DNA of 37,533 nt from Bacteroidia bacterium (GTDB lineage Bacteria; Bacteroidota; Bacteroidia; Chitinophagales; Saprospiraceae): contig JAUIKE010000075.1 in assembly GCA_030430845.1 (NCBI GenBank), forward strand, positions 1 through 37,533, written 5' to 3'. Below the pieces are notes generated by a model. The model made no database searches and had not been told where the DNA came from. It was given only the letters and a program-made list of their open reading frames with translations. Below are positions 8,113 through 16,218 of the stretch, piece by piece. Within the stretch, counting starts at the first letter, position 1. Each line of letters starts with the position of its first letter. The position numbers and the translations under genes are program-made.

Positions 8113-10159
8113 TCTGGATAAATCCAACCAAAAGCTAGCTACCCAATACAGGTGGATCATTAAAGTATTTGTGGGTATAATACTGGTGGACCAGCTCGTC
8201 TATTTTTTGACTCGTCACGCAGACCCTACGGCGAACAGTACTATTTATAACATTGTCAAAGCTGTATTGCTTTTTCTAACGCTGGTTAATTGCCTGTACG
8301 CTATTAGTCTGCTGATTAGGACCGGAAAAAAACTAGCTAATATATTGCTATTTGCAACGGGCCTGTATTTCTTAGGCTCATTGGTTAGCTTGTATATATT
8401 CCTGATTGCCCGGTACGATACTTCCTGGCCACTTTCTAATCTCCACCCTACTTTTTTTAACCAAATCGGATTTTTATTGGAGGTAACTGTTTTTTCTGTT
8501 GGTTTGGGATATCGACTGAAACTAACGGAAGGGGAAAAAGAAAGGGTGAATGAGAATTATATTGAGGAGTTGAAAAAAACACAATCTCTCGAACTTGAAA
8601 AAAGCAAAGCGGACAAAGAGCGGGAGCTTAATCAGGAAAGAAATCGCTTTTATACTAATATCACTCATGAGTTCAGAACACCGCTCACCGTGATCATGGG
8701 GATGGCTGAGCGTTTGGGGGACCTGCCTAAGGAGCAGCGGCTGATTTCCAGGAACAGCCGTTATTTACTTCGACTGATCAATCAAATGCTGGATCTTTCC
8801 AAACTAGAAGCCGGACATCTCAAGGTCGAATATATTCAGGGGGATATAGTAACCTACCTGAAATACTTAACAGAGTCTTTTCAATCCATGGCGGAAGAAA
8901 AAGAGATCGACCTGCATTTTTATACAACAGAAGAAAAGGTGGTGATGGATTTTGATGAGGAAAAAATGCAGCACATTATTTTCAACCTGCTCTCAAATGC
9001 TATAAAATTCACAGATCAGGGAGGTAACGTTAAAGTGATAGTCTCCACCTCAAGCCGGGATACTACACCACAACTTTGTCTGCAAGTGCAGGATAACGGC
9101 CAGGGTATTTCACAAGAGCAACTACCGAAGATATTTGATGCATATTATCAGGTAGCTGACGGCAAGCAGCATTTTCAGGCCGGCAGTGGCATAGGCCTGG
9201 CGTTTACCAAGGAACTGGTAAATCTGCTGATGGGAGTCATAGAGGTGGAAAGTAAACCCCAGAAAGGAACTACTTTTACCTTATTTTTCCCAATTCACAC
9301 AAAAGCCCCCAGGAAGAGTCGAGTAGTTGAGCCTAAAGAATTCATTCAAAATAGAGAAAGGGGCCAAGATGACAAAAGTGCGATCGAAATGGAATCGGAG
9401 CATTTGCCATCGCTTTTAATCATAGAGGACAATCAAGACGTAGCCGATTATATTCGACTGCTGCTGGAAAATGAATATCATATCAGTCATATAAATAATG
9501 GGGTGGCCGGGATTGAAAAAGCTATTGCTGAATTGCCGGATCTTATTATCAGCGATGTGATGATGCCGGAAAAGAATGGATATGAAGTCTGCGCCGCGCT
9601 CAAATCGGATGAACGAACCAGCCATATTCCTATTATTTTGCTGACGGCTCGTTCCCAACAATTAGATAAGCTTACAGGATTGAGGGAAGGGGCTGATGCT
9701 TATCTGACCAAGCCTTTTGATAAAGAGGAATTATTTATTCGGATCCGTAAATTGCTGGAACTGCGCAAAGCGCTCCAGGAAAAATACGGACAGCCAAGTT
9801 CATTTGAGCCGAAAGTTGCAAAAGAAGAAAAACCGACAATTGAGGACCTATTCCTTGAAAAAGTTCGGGAGGCCATAGAAGAAGAGATCGACAATGTTGA
9901 TTTGTCTATACCGCAGCTTGGTCAAAAACTCCATTTAAGCAACATTCAATTTTACCGAAAAATAAAAGCCCTGACCGGCAGAACGCCTACGCTATTTATT
10001 CGCTCTTATCGGCTTCAGAAAGCCCGATATTTGCTTCAAACCAGCTCTCTCAATGTCTCGGAAATAGCCTATGATGTCGGCTTTTCCGATCCTGCCTATT
10101 TCAGTAGAGCCTTTAAACAGGAATTCGGGGTAAATCCCAGTTCTTATTTAGAAAATTGA
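8096..10159 (+). CDS. Hybrid two-component histidine kinase/response regulator with AraC DNA-binding domain
   Basis: The downstream ORF encodes four to five membrane helices (residues ~15-140), a coiled-coil linker (ELKKTQSLELEKSKADKER), and a HisKA domain with phospho-acceptor H191 in NITHEFRTPLT. The HATPase domain has an N box (FNLLSNAIKFT), G1 (VQDNGQGIS) and G2 (GSGIGLAF). A receiver domain follows with phospho-acceptor D487 in IISDVMMPEKNGYE and Lys in LTKPF. A C-terminal AraC-type helix-turn-helix (LNVSEIAYDVGFSDPAYFSRAFK) ends the protein. The single-protein kinase, receiver and DNA-binding layout is typical of Bacteroidota regulators of polysaccharide use, so control of the adjacent xylan genes is likely. 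The given GTG start is the first in the frame; the true N-terminus probably begins at 7750 across a frameshift. Confidence 0.9.
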   Translation: MIAFLNLDKSNQKLATQYRWIIKVFVGIILVDQLVYFLTRHADPTANSTIYNIVKAVLLFLTLVNCLYAISLLIRTGKKLANILLFATGLYFLGSLVSLYIFLIARYDTSWPLSNLHPTFFNQIGFLLEVTVFSVGLGYRLKLTEGEKERVNENYIEELKKTQSLELEKSKADKERELNQERNRFYTNITHEFRTPLTVIMGMAERLGDLPKEQRLISRNSRYLLRLINQMLDLSKLEAGHLKVEYIQGDIVTYLKYLTESFQSMAEEKEIDLHFYTTEEKVVMDFDEEKMQHIIFNLLSNAIKFTDQGGNVKVIVSTSSRDTTPQLCLQVQDNGQGISQEQLPKIFDAYYQVADGKQHFQAGSGIGLAFTKELVNLLMGVIEVESKPQKGTTFTLFFPIHTKAPRKSRVVEPKEFIQNRERGQDDKSAIEMESEHLPSLLIIEDNQDVADYIRLLLENEYHISHINNGVAGIEKAIAELPDLIISDVMMPEKNGYEVCAALKSDERTSHIPIILLTARSQQLDKLTGLREGADAYLTKPFDKEELFIRIRKLLELRKALQEKYGQPSSFEPKVAKEEKPTIEDLFLEKVREAIEEEIDNVDLSIPQLGQKLHLSNIQFYRKIKALTGRTPTLFIRSYRLQKARYLLQTSSLNVSEIAYDVGFSDPAYFSRAFKQEFGVNPSSYLEN

Positions 10160-10292
10160 TTTGCCATTGACCGGGTTTTGTTTTCGAGCTGAAAATAAAG
10201 ATGCACTTGCCGTGAATAGGGAATATTGAGCCGTCCTTAAAAGAATCCTTATCTTCTCGTCGTTTATTTTTATATTTTTAAGGGTCCGGACA

Positions 10293-10340
10293 GAAAGGAT
10301 GTATCCCAAGAGGCGGTCGCCTCTTGGGATACATCCTTTC
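10293..10340 (+). promoter_or_regulatory. Perfect 23-bp stem-loop directly upstream of the sigma factor start
   Basis: Positions 10293-10315 and 10318-10340 are exact reverse complements around a 2-nt centre. The stem ends exactly 16 nt before the ATG at 10357, and the spacer is A-rich (GATCAAAAAAAATTCC). It could end transcription from the kinase gene or be a 5'-UTR element of the sigma gene; its exact distance is shared with tatC and porX. The rest of 10160-10292 holds no gene. Confidence 0.75.
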
Positions 10341-10356
10341 GATCAAAAAAAATTCC

Positions 10357-10950
10357 ATGCTTCGATTCCTCAAATCCAAACCATCTCAGCTATCCGACCA
10401 GCAGTTGTTGGAACGATATCAGCGTTCAGAGGACCTGAACGAGCTGGCCCTCTTGTATGAGCGCTACGTGGAATTGGTGTATGGTCTTTGCCTGAAATAC
10501 CTGGAACATGAGGCCGCAGCAGAGGATGCTGCGATGGAGATCTATCAGGAATTGAGTGTCAAACTACTACACCACGAGGTCAAAAACTTTCGCAGCTGGC
10601 TCTATGTTTTTGCCAGGAATCACTGCCTGATGAAGATCCGGGCACAAAAAAAGGAACCTAAACTGGATTTTGACCCGGATGTTATGCATTCTTTGGAAGA
10701 ATTGCATCCTATAAGTGAAAATGGAGAAGAAAACCCGGATGTCGACTATTTAAAAGAATGTATGGAGGGGTTGACGGACGAACAAAAAAACTGCATTCAG
10801 TGGTTTTATTATGAAGAAAGATCTTACAAAGAAATTGCTGATATTGAAAATATTCCATTAGGGAAGGTCCGCTCTTACATTCAAAATGGAAGGCGAAATC
10901 TTAAGAATTGCGTTGAGCAAAAAGCAATGAAAAATGAATCAAAGGGATAA
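10357..10950 (+). CDS. ECF-type RNA polymerase sigma-70 family sigma factor
   Basis: A 197-residue sigma factor. Region 2 is at ~30-95 (LALLYERYVELVYGLCLKYL, then AAEDAAMEIYQEL, then FRSWLYVFARNHCLMKIR). Region 4 is at ~135-190 (LTDEQKNCIQWFYYEERSYK, then IPLGKVRSYIQNGRRNLK, the DNA-recognition helix-turn-helix). Regions 1.1 and 3 are absent, as in ECF sigmas. The ATG at 10357 is chosen because an upstream in-frame ATG at 10324 lies inside the perfect hairpin. Its 3' end overlaps the anti-sigma gene by 17 nt, indicating translational coupling. It probably redirects RNA polymerase when its partner releases it. Confidence 0.9.
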   Translation: MLRFLKSKPSQLSDQQLLERYQRSEDLNELALLYERYVELVYGLCLKYLEHEAAAEDAAMEIYQELSVKLLHHEVKNFRSWLYVFARNHCLMKIRAQKKEPKLDFDPDVMHSLEELHPISENGEENPDVDYLKECMEGLTDEQKNCIQWFYYEERSYKEIADIENIPLGKVRSYIQNGRRNLKNCVEQKAMKNESKG

Positions 10951-12022
10951 TAAAAGATCGGTGAGTGAGCTACTGCTATCCTGGCTGAAGGGAGACCTTC
11001 GGAGCAGAGAGGAGCGTGAGCTGTACCATGCAGCCAAGGATGATCCCTTTTTGAATGAAGCCTTGCAGGGCTATGAAGGCCTCCCGGAGGGGAAACATCT
11101 TGACCGTATTGCTTCTATTAAAAGTAAGTTGAATAGGCAGAAAAAGAGGGGAATTATCCTGCCAATCCGTATCGCTGTCGCGGCCGCCTCCATTATGCTG
11201 GTCGCCTTCAGTGCCTGGTGGATCGTGCAAACTCCAAGCTCTGACCTGGCTAGTGCTGAGCCTTCAGAACAGGTAGAAGAAGAGGCTTCAGCCACAGAAG
11301 AATCGATGACACCACTCGTTGCTGATGAAATACAAACCGAAGAACCCGAGCCGAAGAAAAATACCGGTATACAATTATTTAAAAAGCAAGAAGATACCTC
11401 TCCCAAACTTCCAGCCATAAAATTACGCCCGGCAGAACCGGAAGTAGCGGAGCTTGAAAAAGAAGAAGAGGACGAAATAGAAGAGTTGGCCCTGGATATT
11501 TCACCACCATCGCCACCACCACCTTCGCCTACATTACCGACAGAAGAGATTAAACCACCTCCTGCGCCCGTTCGCGAAGAATCTGTTGCATCCGGTCAGT
11601 CAGCGGCTAAAAAGAAGAGTGATAAAAAGGAAATTACCCTGCAAGAGTATGAACAGGTCACTCCATCCGCCCGTTCCAGACAAATGCAAAAGCCCAGTGC
11701 TTTGCAAGTACCTGTTCAGGACATGGAAGCACAGCCTGCCCGTCCGCTGGGAGGATTTGATGCTTTGGAAAATTATCTGGATAGCGCCTGGCAAAAACCC
11801 TGGCAAAAGGATAGTTTAACTGATGCGTATGAATTTATCGGACTAGAGTTTGAGGTGCTGAAGGATGGGACCCTCACAAATTTCCTAATCACCAATCCGT
11901 CAACGCCCAATGGAGATTCATCATTTATCCAGCTGTTACGCCAGGGGCCGAAATGGGAATATGTCCATCCGAATGTGACACAGCCGGTGAAGGTCAAATA
12001 TCGCTTTCCTAAAAAGAATTAG
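10934..12022 (+). CDS. Membrane anti-sigma factor with TonB-like C-terminal domain
   Basis: A 362-residue protein. The cytoplasmic N-terminus (~1-75: LLLSWLKGDLRSREERELYH, then DPFLNEALQGYEGLPE) has the form of Bacteroidota anti-sigma domains. One membrane helix follows (~77-98, IAVAAASIMLVAFSAWWIV), then a long Glu/Pro-rich periplasmic linker including SPPSPPPPSPTLP. The C-terminus (~270-362: LGGFDALENYLDSAWQKP, GLEFEVLKDGTLTNFLI, GPKWEYVHP, PVKVKYRFP) closely follows the TonB C-terminal fold. It should hold the upstream sigma factor at the membrane, and the TonB-like end suggests contact with an outer-membrane transporter. It overlaps the sigma gene by 17 nt. Confidence 0.8.
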   Translation: MNQRDNKRSVSELLLSWLKGDLRSREERELYHAAKDDPFLNEALQGYEGLPEGKHLDRIASIKSKLNRQKKRGIILPIRIAVAAASIMLVAFSAWWIVQTPSSDLASAEPSEQVEEEASATEESMTPLVADEIQTEEPEPKKNTGIQLFKKQEDTSPKLPAIKLRPAEPEVAELEKEEEDEIEELALDISPPSPPPPSPTLPTEEIKPPPAPVREESVASGQSAAKKKSDKKEITLQEYEQVTPSARSRQMQKPSALQVPVQDMEAQPARPLGGFDALENYLDSAWQKPWQKDSLTDAYEFIGLEFEVLKDGTLTNFLITNPSTPNGDSSFIQLLRQGPKWEYVHPNVTQPVKVKYRFPKKN

Positions 12023-12025
12023 CAT

Positions 12026-12074
12026 ATAAATAGAAAAGCTTGGCCGCCGGAAGGAGCCAAGCTTTTCTATTTAT
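12026..12074. terminator. Bidirectional terminator
   Basis: A perfect 19-bp stem (12026-12044 with 12056-12074) around an 11-nt loop lies between the anti-sigma gene and the convergent MarR gene, with A-rich and T-rich flanks on both sides. Confidence 0.85.
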
Positions 12075-12078
12075 TCTT

Positions 12079-12582
12079 TTAGCCTCTTGCTTTATCCAGG
12101 AGATCGCTCAATATCTGGGCTTCATTTTCACTTAGGTTTTTAAAAATGGCATCCATGTGATTGTCAAATTGATCGAGCTGGCTGAGCAAGTCATTTCCGG
12201 ATTCAGATAGTGTGACATCCACTAATCGCTTATCAGACGGGCAGGTGCGACGAACGACGAGGCCCTTGGTATGCAGCCGATCTACCATTCGTGAAGTATC
12301 CGACATCTTATCCAGCATCCTTTCCCGGATAACGGAAGTTGTGATCGGCTCGCCGGCTCCGCGAAGGATGCGCAGAACGTTGTATTGCTGCATCGTAATA
12401 CCGTATGGTTTGAGCTTCTGCTTGATTTGATCAACCGTCCAGTTATAGGTATAGATCAAGTTGACAATGGCCTCGTGAAACCCATTGCGAAACGGTTTTT
12501 TCTGCTTGATGTCTGCTTTTATGCTCATTTGCCCCGGCTTTCTAATGTTTGGGAAAGAAATATTGATATCTGACATATTCAT
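12079..12582 (-). CDS. MarR-family transcriptional regulator
   Basis: A 167-residue cytosolic regulator, normal MarR length with a slightly long N-terminus. The winged helix-turn-helix runs from ~60 to 130: MQQYNVLRILRGAGEPITTS, then MLDKMSDTSRMVDRLHTKGL (recognition helix), then the wing RRTCPSDKRLVDVTLSESG. Terminal helices (LLSQLDQFDNHMDAIFKNL, then ILSDLLDKARG) would form the dimer interface. It follows the ECF sigma gene by 61 nt on the same strand, so the two are probably one operon. The palindromic GTTATAAC sites upstream of that operon and of the TonB-type receptor are candidate targets. The effector is unknown. An internal ATG at residue 19 is an alternative start. Confidence 0.9.
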   Translation of the reverse strand: MNMSDINISFPNIRKPGQMSIKADIKQKKPFRNGFHEAIVNLIYTYNWTVDQIKQKLKPYGITMQQYNVLRILRGAGEPITTSVIRERMLDKMSDTSRMVDRLHTKGLVVRRTCPSDKRLVDVTLSESGNDLLSQLDQFDNHMDAIFKNLSENEAQILSDLLDKARG

Positions 12583-12643
12583 ATAAAAGCTTAAAAATAA
12601 AGTTTAAACGTTGAAAATAAAAATCAAAAAATGCGCTGTTCGT

Positions 12644-13147
12644 CTATTTAATGCCTTGCAATTGTGTTCTTAAATCTTTTCTGGCCTTAAAGATCCTGCT
12701 TTTGACCGTCCCCAGGGGAACCTCCAGTTCCTTCGCTATTTCTTCATAGGCATACCCTTGATAATGCATCCAGAATGGTTGACGTATTTTATCTTCTAAT
12801 TGATTAATGATATGCAGGATCTCTTGCATCTCAATTTGATGAATGCCATGATTCTCGGTTGTATGAACGCCCTCCAATTTGTAGTACAGACTGTCATTTG
12901 CTACACTTTCTGTTTTCCTCCTTTTCCAGTTGCGACGCTGGTTCAGGAAAATATTACGCATCATGGTCGTAATCCAGGCTTTAAAATTGGTACCTACCAC
13001 AAAATGATCTTTGTACCTCAGGGCTCTTACGACCGTTTCCTGCACCAACTCCTGAGCTTTTTCTCGGTCTTGAGTTAGTTTCAAAGCAAAACCCTCCAGC
13101 AGGGGGGTTACCTCCTTGAAATAATTATTGAATTCAATGGTACTCAT
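12644..13147 (-). CDS. ECF-type RNA polymerase sigma factor
   Basis: A 167-residue sigma-70 family protein of the short RpoE-like type. Region 2 covers ~10-75 (LLEGFALKLTQDREKAQELV, then VQETVVRALRYKDHFVVGTN, then FKAWITTMMRNIFLNQRRNW). Region 4 covers ~110-165 (INQLEDKIRQPFWMHYQGYA, then EEIAKELEVPLGTVKSRIFK). The first gene of a probable two-gene operon with the MarR regulator, it is divergent from the outer-membrane receptor at 13363. No anti-sigma gene adjoins it, so its control may be transcriptional. A well-formed promoter lies at 13184-13215 on the minus strand. Confidence 0.92.
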   Translation of the reverse strand: MSTIEFNNYFKEVTPLLEGFALKLTQDREKAQELVQETVVRALRYKDHFVVGTNFKAWITTMMRNIFLNQRRNWKRRKTESVANDSLYYKLEGVHTTENHGIHQIEMQEILHIINQLEDKIRQPFWMHYQGYAYEEIAKELEVPLGTVKSRIFKARKDLRTQLQGIK

Positions 13148-13171
13148 AAGCTATTATTACATTCATTTTCG

Positions 13172-13186
13172 ATGTTATAACACCAA
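13172..13186. promoter_or_regulatory. Repeated operator-like motif, copy 1
   Basis: ATGTTATAACACCAA, containing the palindrome GTTATAAC, overlaps the predicted start of the sigma/MarR transcript. A second copy with one change lies at 13275-13289. Position over the promoter fits a repressor site. Confidence 0.45.
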
Positions 13187-13215
13187 AGTTAAAACATTGT
13201 TTTGGTTTTTCCAAA
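13184..13215 (-). promoter_or_regulatory. Promoter of sigma/MarR operon (TTTG / TAACTTTG)
   Basis: On the minus strand, TAACTTTG (13191 to 13184) matches the Bacteroidota -7 box TAnnTTTG, and TTTG (13215 to 13212) lies 20 nt upstream as the -33 box. The transcript would start near 13178, inside the GTTATAAC palindrome described next. Confidence 0.6.
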
Positions 13216-13274
13216 AAATCAGGGCGAGACAATTGCCTGATACATCGGGAAAAATTTCGGATTGATATAATTTA

Positions 13275-13289
13275 ATGTTATAACGCCAA
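13275..13289. promoter_or_regulatory. Repeated operator-like motif, copy 2
   Basis: ATGTTATAACGCCAA, 14 of 15 bases identical to the copy at 13172-13186 and in the same orientation, lies 73 nt before the receptor gene. Sharing of the motif suggests co-regulation of the divergent genes. Confidence 0.45.
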
Positions 13290-13362
13290 CAATTACAGAG
13301 AAAAACTATTTAAATGTTGTTTTTTTGCATCTGCTTAAATCCGAATAATCAAAAAATAACCA

Positions 13363-15936
13363 ATGAAGAGACTTTTTATTACACTTGCAGTCGTACTGTT
13401 GGGATGTACGATCTATGGACAGCGACCTAATTTTAGTACGGGGGGGCGGAACAGCGGGCCTGCCATCACTGGGAACATATCAGGAGCTTTGGTCGATTCT
13501 ATTGCCGGGACTCCAATTGAATTCGCAACGGTAGTTTTGATAGATGCTAAGACCGAACAACAAATCGACGGCGGTCTTACAGATGAAAAAGGAGAATTCA
13601 AACTCAGTGAAATTAAGTTAGGTACTTACAATCTCAGCTTTACTTTTATGGGCTATCGGCCTAAAGAAATAAAAGGCATCACCTTAACAGGAAAAGAACC
13701 CGATTATAAAATTGAAAATATTCCTCTTGTCTCCGAAGGAGTGAATTTGGAAGAAGTAGAGGTGGTTGGCCAGGAAGTACTGGTAGAAAACAAGATCGAC
13801 AAGCTCGTCTATAATGCTGATAAAGATGTAACCACCAAAGGAGGTGACGCCACGGATGTACTCCGGAACGTTCCTTTACTGGAGGTGGATTTTGATGGAA
13901 ATGTTTCACTTAGGGGAGCATCAAATGTTACCATTCTGATCAATGGTAAGCCTTCTACGATTTTTGGGTCCAACCCGGGCCAGGCTTTGCAAACCATTTC
14001 TGCCGACCAAATCAAAAGTGTAGAGGTCGTTACGACACCTACCGCTAAGTATGATGGTGAAGGTACTGCCGGTATCATCAACATCATCACCAAGAAAAAA
14101 TCGATTGAAGGTTTTACCGGTTCGGTTAGTACGGCCGTCGGCAACCGGAACAACCGGGCCAATGTCAACGCCAATCTGGCCAGAGGACGCTTTGGAATGA
14201 ATGCCAACGTCTCTTCCTGGTTCTCCTGGCCATTGGATCGACCTTCTGAGTTTTACCGTGAAAATACCATTAACGGAGTGACGAGCACCCTGTTTCAGGA
14301 AGGTGTAGGAAGAGGTAGTTCTTTCGGCCCAAGAGGAAGTATTGGGGCCTATTATGATTTCAATGCATTCAACAGCATCAATACCTCTCTTTCGTTTTTT
14401 GGAAGAGGAGGAAATAATGACTCCAGAACAGATGCAGTTGCGACTGGCTTGTTCGAACAGGAATATACTCGTTTGATTGAAAATAATTCACTGGGGGGAG
14501 GTTTTGACTGGACGACGGACTACCGGAAAAAGTTTAAAAATCCAGAACAGGAATTTTCCGTCGCCTTCCAGTTGAGTGGAAATAAAACTGAAAACGAATC
14601 TACGATATTCCAGGAAGGAACTGATCCTTCTCTGTTCCGTGACGAACGCAATGATAACGACGGCTTGAATCTGGAATATACTTTTCAGTCGGACTATGTT
14701 CACCCTTTCTCTCAATTTGTGAAATTGGAGACGGGGGCCAAAGCCATTTTGCGCCGGATCGACAGCGAATACCTATATGAAGAAAGAGCGGAAGGAAACA
14801 CTGATTTTACCATAGATGAGAGCCGGACGGATGAATTTGATTACGTCCAGGATGTATATGCCGGCTATGCTTCGTTTAATGTAAAGTTCGGTCAAAATTG
14901 GGGATTGGTAGCCGGAGCCCGTTATGAGTTGACGGATATTAGCGGCGACTTCAGAGACGACCCGACTACTTTTGGCAACGATTACGGCAATTTCTTGCCG
15001 AGTTTGATCATCAGCAGGAACTTTAAAAACTTTTCTTCCATTAAGGCGAGCTATACGCGTCGAATTCAGCGTCCGAGCCTACGTACGATCAACCCATACA
15101 TTCAGGTAGAGGACAGCCGGAACATCAGCTTTGGTAATCCCAATTTGAACCCCGAATTAACGGATCAATACGACCTGACTTTTAATGCCTTCATCAAAGG
15201 TTTGGTAATTAATGCCTCTGTTTTTTACCGGAATACGACTCAAACAATAGAAAATTTCACGGATGTGGCTTTCCAGGATGACGGAGGAGTTGTTACTACC
15301 ATTTATGATCAATCAGAATTTACGGATCAGCTCGTAGAGCGATTTTTAAATGAAGTGGAGGACCGCGAAGTATCATTTAATACTTTCAGAAATATAGGGA
15401 AGGCGGAGTCTATTGGATTTAGCTTGTTTTCATCCAAAACCTTCGCTAAAAAGCTGACCATCAGAGGTGGATTCACTCTTTCTTCTTACAATGGAGAGGC
15501 CCAGATCGGAGACAGGTTGATTACGAATGACGCCTGGAACTTCAATGCGAATATGAGTGGTACTTATACCATTTCAAAAGGCTTCAGGGTAGAAGCCAGA
15601 GGCTTTTTCAGAGGCCGCAGGCAAACCCTGCAAGGTTTCAGCCCATCTTTCACCATTTTTAGTATGGGCTTAAATAAAGACTTTGGAGAAAGATTTACGC
15701 TAGGCTTCAGTGCGGTCAATCCTCATAAGAAAACGAATGTATTCGGTTCTGAATCCAGAGGAGAGAACTTCTATCAGTACAGCAGAACGGAGTTTCCTTT
15801 CCGTTCCTTCCGACTGAATTTTAGCTACAAGTTCGGAAAGCTGAACTTCCGTCAGAGTCGCGAACGCCGGAGTAAAATTAGAAATAACGACCAGATCCAG
15901 GGAGGAGACTCCGGAGGAGAAGGATTCCAAAACTAG
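13363..15936 (+). CDS. TonB-dependent-receptor-like outer-membrane beta-barrel protein
   Basis: An 857-residue outer-membrane protein. A signal peptide (MKRLFITLAVVLLGCTIYGQ) is followed by a carboxypeptidase-regulatory-like domain at ~38-115 (ISGALVDSIAGTPIEFATVV, then FTFMGYRPKEIKGI). A plug domain follows at ~130-245 (GGDATDVLRNVPLLEVDFDG, then SLRGASNVTILINGKPS, then TPTAKYDGEGTAGIINIITK). The rest is a long barrel of the OMP_b-brl_3 type with aromatic strand ends. The final Phe-rich strands (FPFRSFRLNFSYKFGKLNF) precede a polar tail. The substrate cannot be read. It lacks a SusD partner, so it is not a classic SusC. Divergent from the ECF sigma operon, with which it shares the GTTATAAC motif. 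Confidence 0.88.
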   Translation: MKRLFITLAVVLLGCTIYGQRPNFSTGGRNSGPAITGNISGALVDSIAGTPIEFATVVLIDAKTEQQIDGGLTDEKGEFKLSEIKLGTYNLSFTFMGYRPKEIKGITLTGKEPDYKIENIPLVSEGVNLEEVEVVGQEVLVENKIDKLVYNADKDVTTKGGDATDVLRNVPLLEVDFDGNVSLRGASNVTILINGKPSTIFGSNPGQALQTISADQIKSVEVVTTPTAKYDGEGTAGIINIITKKKSIEGFTGSVSTAVGNRNNRANVNANLARGRFGMNANVSSWFSWPLDRPSEFYRENTINGVTSTLFQEGVGRGSSFGPRGSIGAYYDFNAFNSINTSLSFFGRGGNNDSRTDAVATGLFEQEYTRLIENNSLGGGFDWTTDYRKKFKNPEQEFSVAFQLSGNKTENESTIFQEGTDPSLFRDERNDNDGLNLEYTFQSDYVHPFSQFVKLETGAKAILRRIDSEYLYEERAEGNTDFTIDESRTDEFDYVQDVYAGYASFNVKFGQNWGLVAGARYELTDISGDFRDDPTTFGNDYGNFLPSLIISRNFKNFSSIKASYTRRIQRPSLRTINPYIQVEDSRNISFGNPNLNPELTDQYDLTFNAFIKGLVINASVFYRNTTQTIENFTDVAFQDDGGVVTTIYDQSEFTDQLVERFLNEVEDREVSFNTFRNIGKAESIGFSLFSSKTFAKKLTIRGGFTLSSYNGEAQIGDRLITNDAWNFNANMSGTYTISKGFRVEARGFFRGRRQTLQGFSPSFTIFSMGLNKDFGERFTLGFSAVNPHKKTNVFGSESRGENFYQYSRTEFPFRSFRLNFSYKFGKLNFRQSRERRSKIRNNDQIQGGDSGGEGFQN

Positions 15937-15943
15937 GGGTTGT

Positions 15944-16096
15944 GAAAAACTCCTATCTGGCGGTAGGTAGTTTTTACCCAACCCTCGAAATTTTATTTAG
16001 TTAGGGGATGGTTTTAAGCCCATCCGGGCTTAAAACCATCCCCTAAAAGAAAATTATGGGTTGTATGAAAAGTCCAAAGGGCTTTTTATACAACCC
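15944..16096. repeat. Three consecutive stem-loops after the receptor gene
   Basis: Stem 1 (about 15944-15975) pairs AAAAACTCCTATC with GGTAGGTAGTTTTT, with one bulge. Stem 2 is a perfect 21-bp hairpin (16001-16021 with 16026-16046, loop ATCC). Stem 3 pairs 16058-16075 with 16079-16096 over 18 bp including two G-U pairs. A fourth, terminator-like hairpin follows. This fills most of the gap 15937-16218, which holds no gene. Confidence 0.7.
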
Positions 16097-16135
16097 CAAT
16101 TCGGATTTAAGTCAACTAATCACAATGACTTTTGA

Positions 16136-16175
16136 AGAGTTTGTTCCACTATAGTGGGGCAGGCTCTTTTTTTTA
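16136..16175 (+). terminator. Rho-independent terminator
   Basis: A 14-bp stem (16136-16149 with 16154-16167, several G-U pairs, loop TATA) is followed directly by a run of eight or more T. It would end transcription from the receptor gene before the SDR gene. Confidence 0.75.
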
Positions 16176-16218
16176 TCGAAAAAAAAATGCGTAATTCGTG
16201 CCTGGAAACGAATAAACT

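Noticed and set aside
10324..10356. Upstream in-frame ATG for the first sigma factor
   Set aside because: The codons fall inside the perfect 23-bp palindrome and add residues (GYILSIKKNS) not typical of sigma N-termini; the ATG at 10357 fits better.
13363..15936. SusC of a polysaccharide-utilisation locus
   Set aside because: No SusD gene follows, and the barrel resembles the OMP_b-brl_3 type, not a SusC-type receptor.
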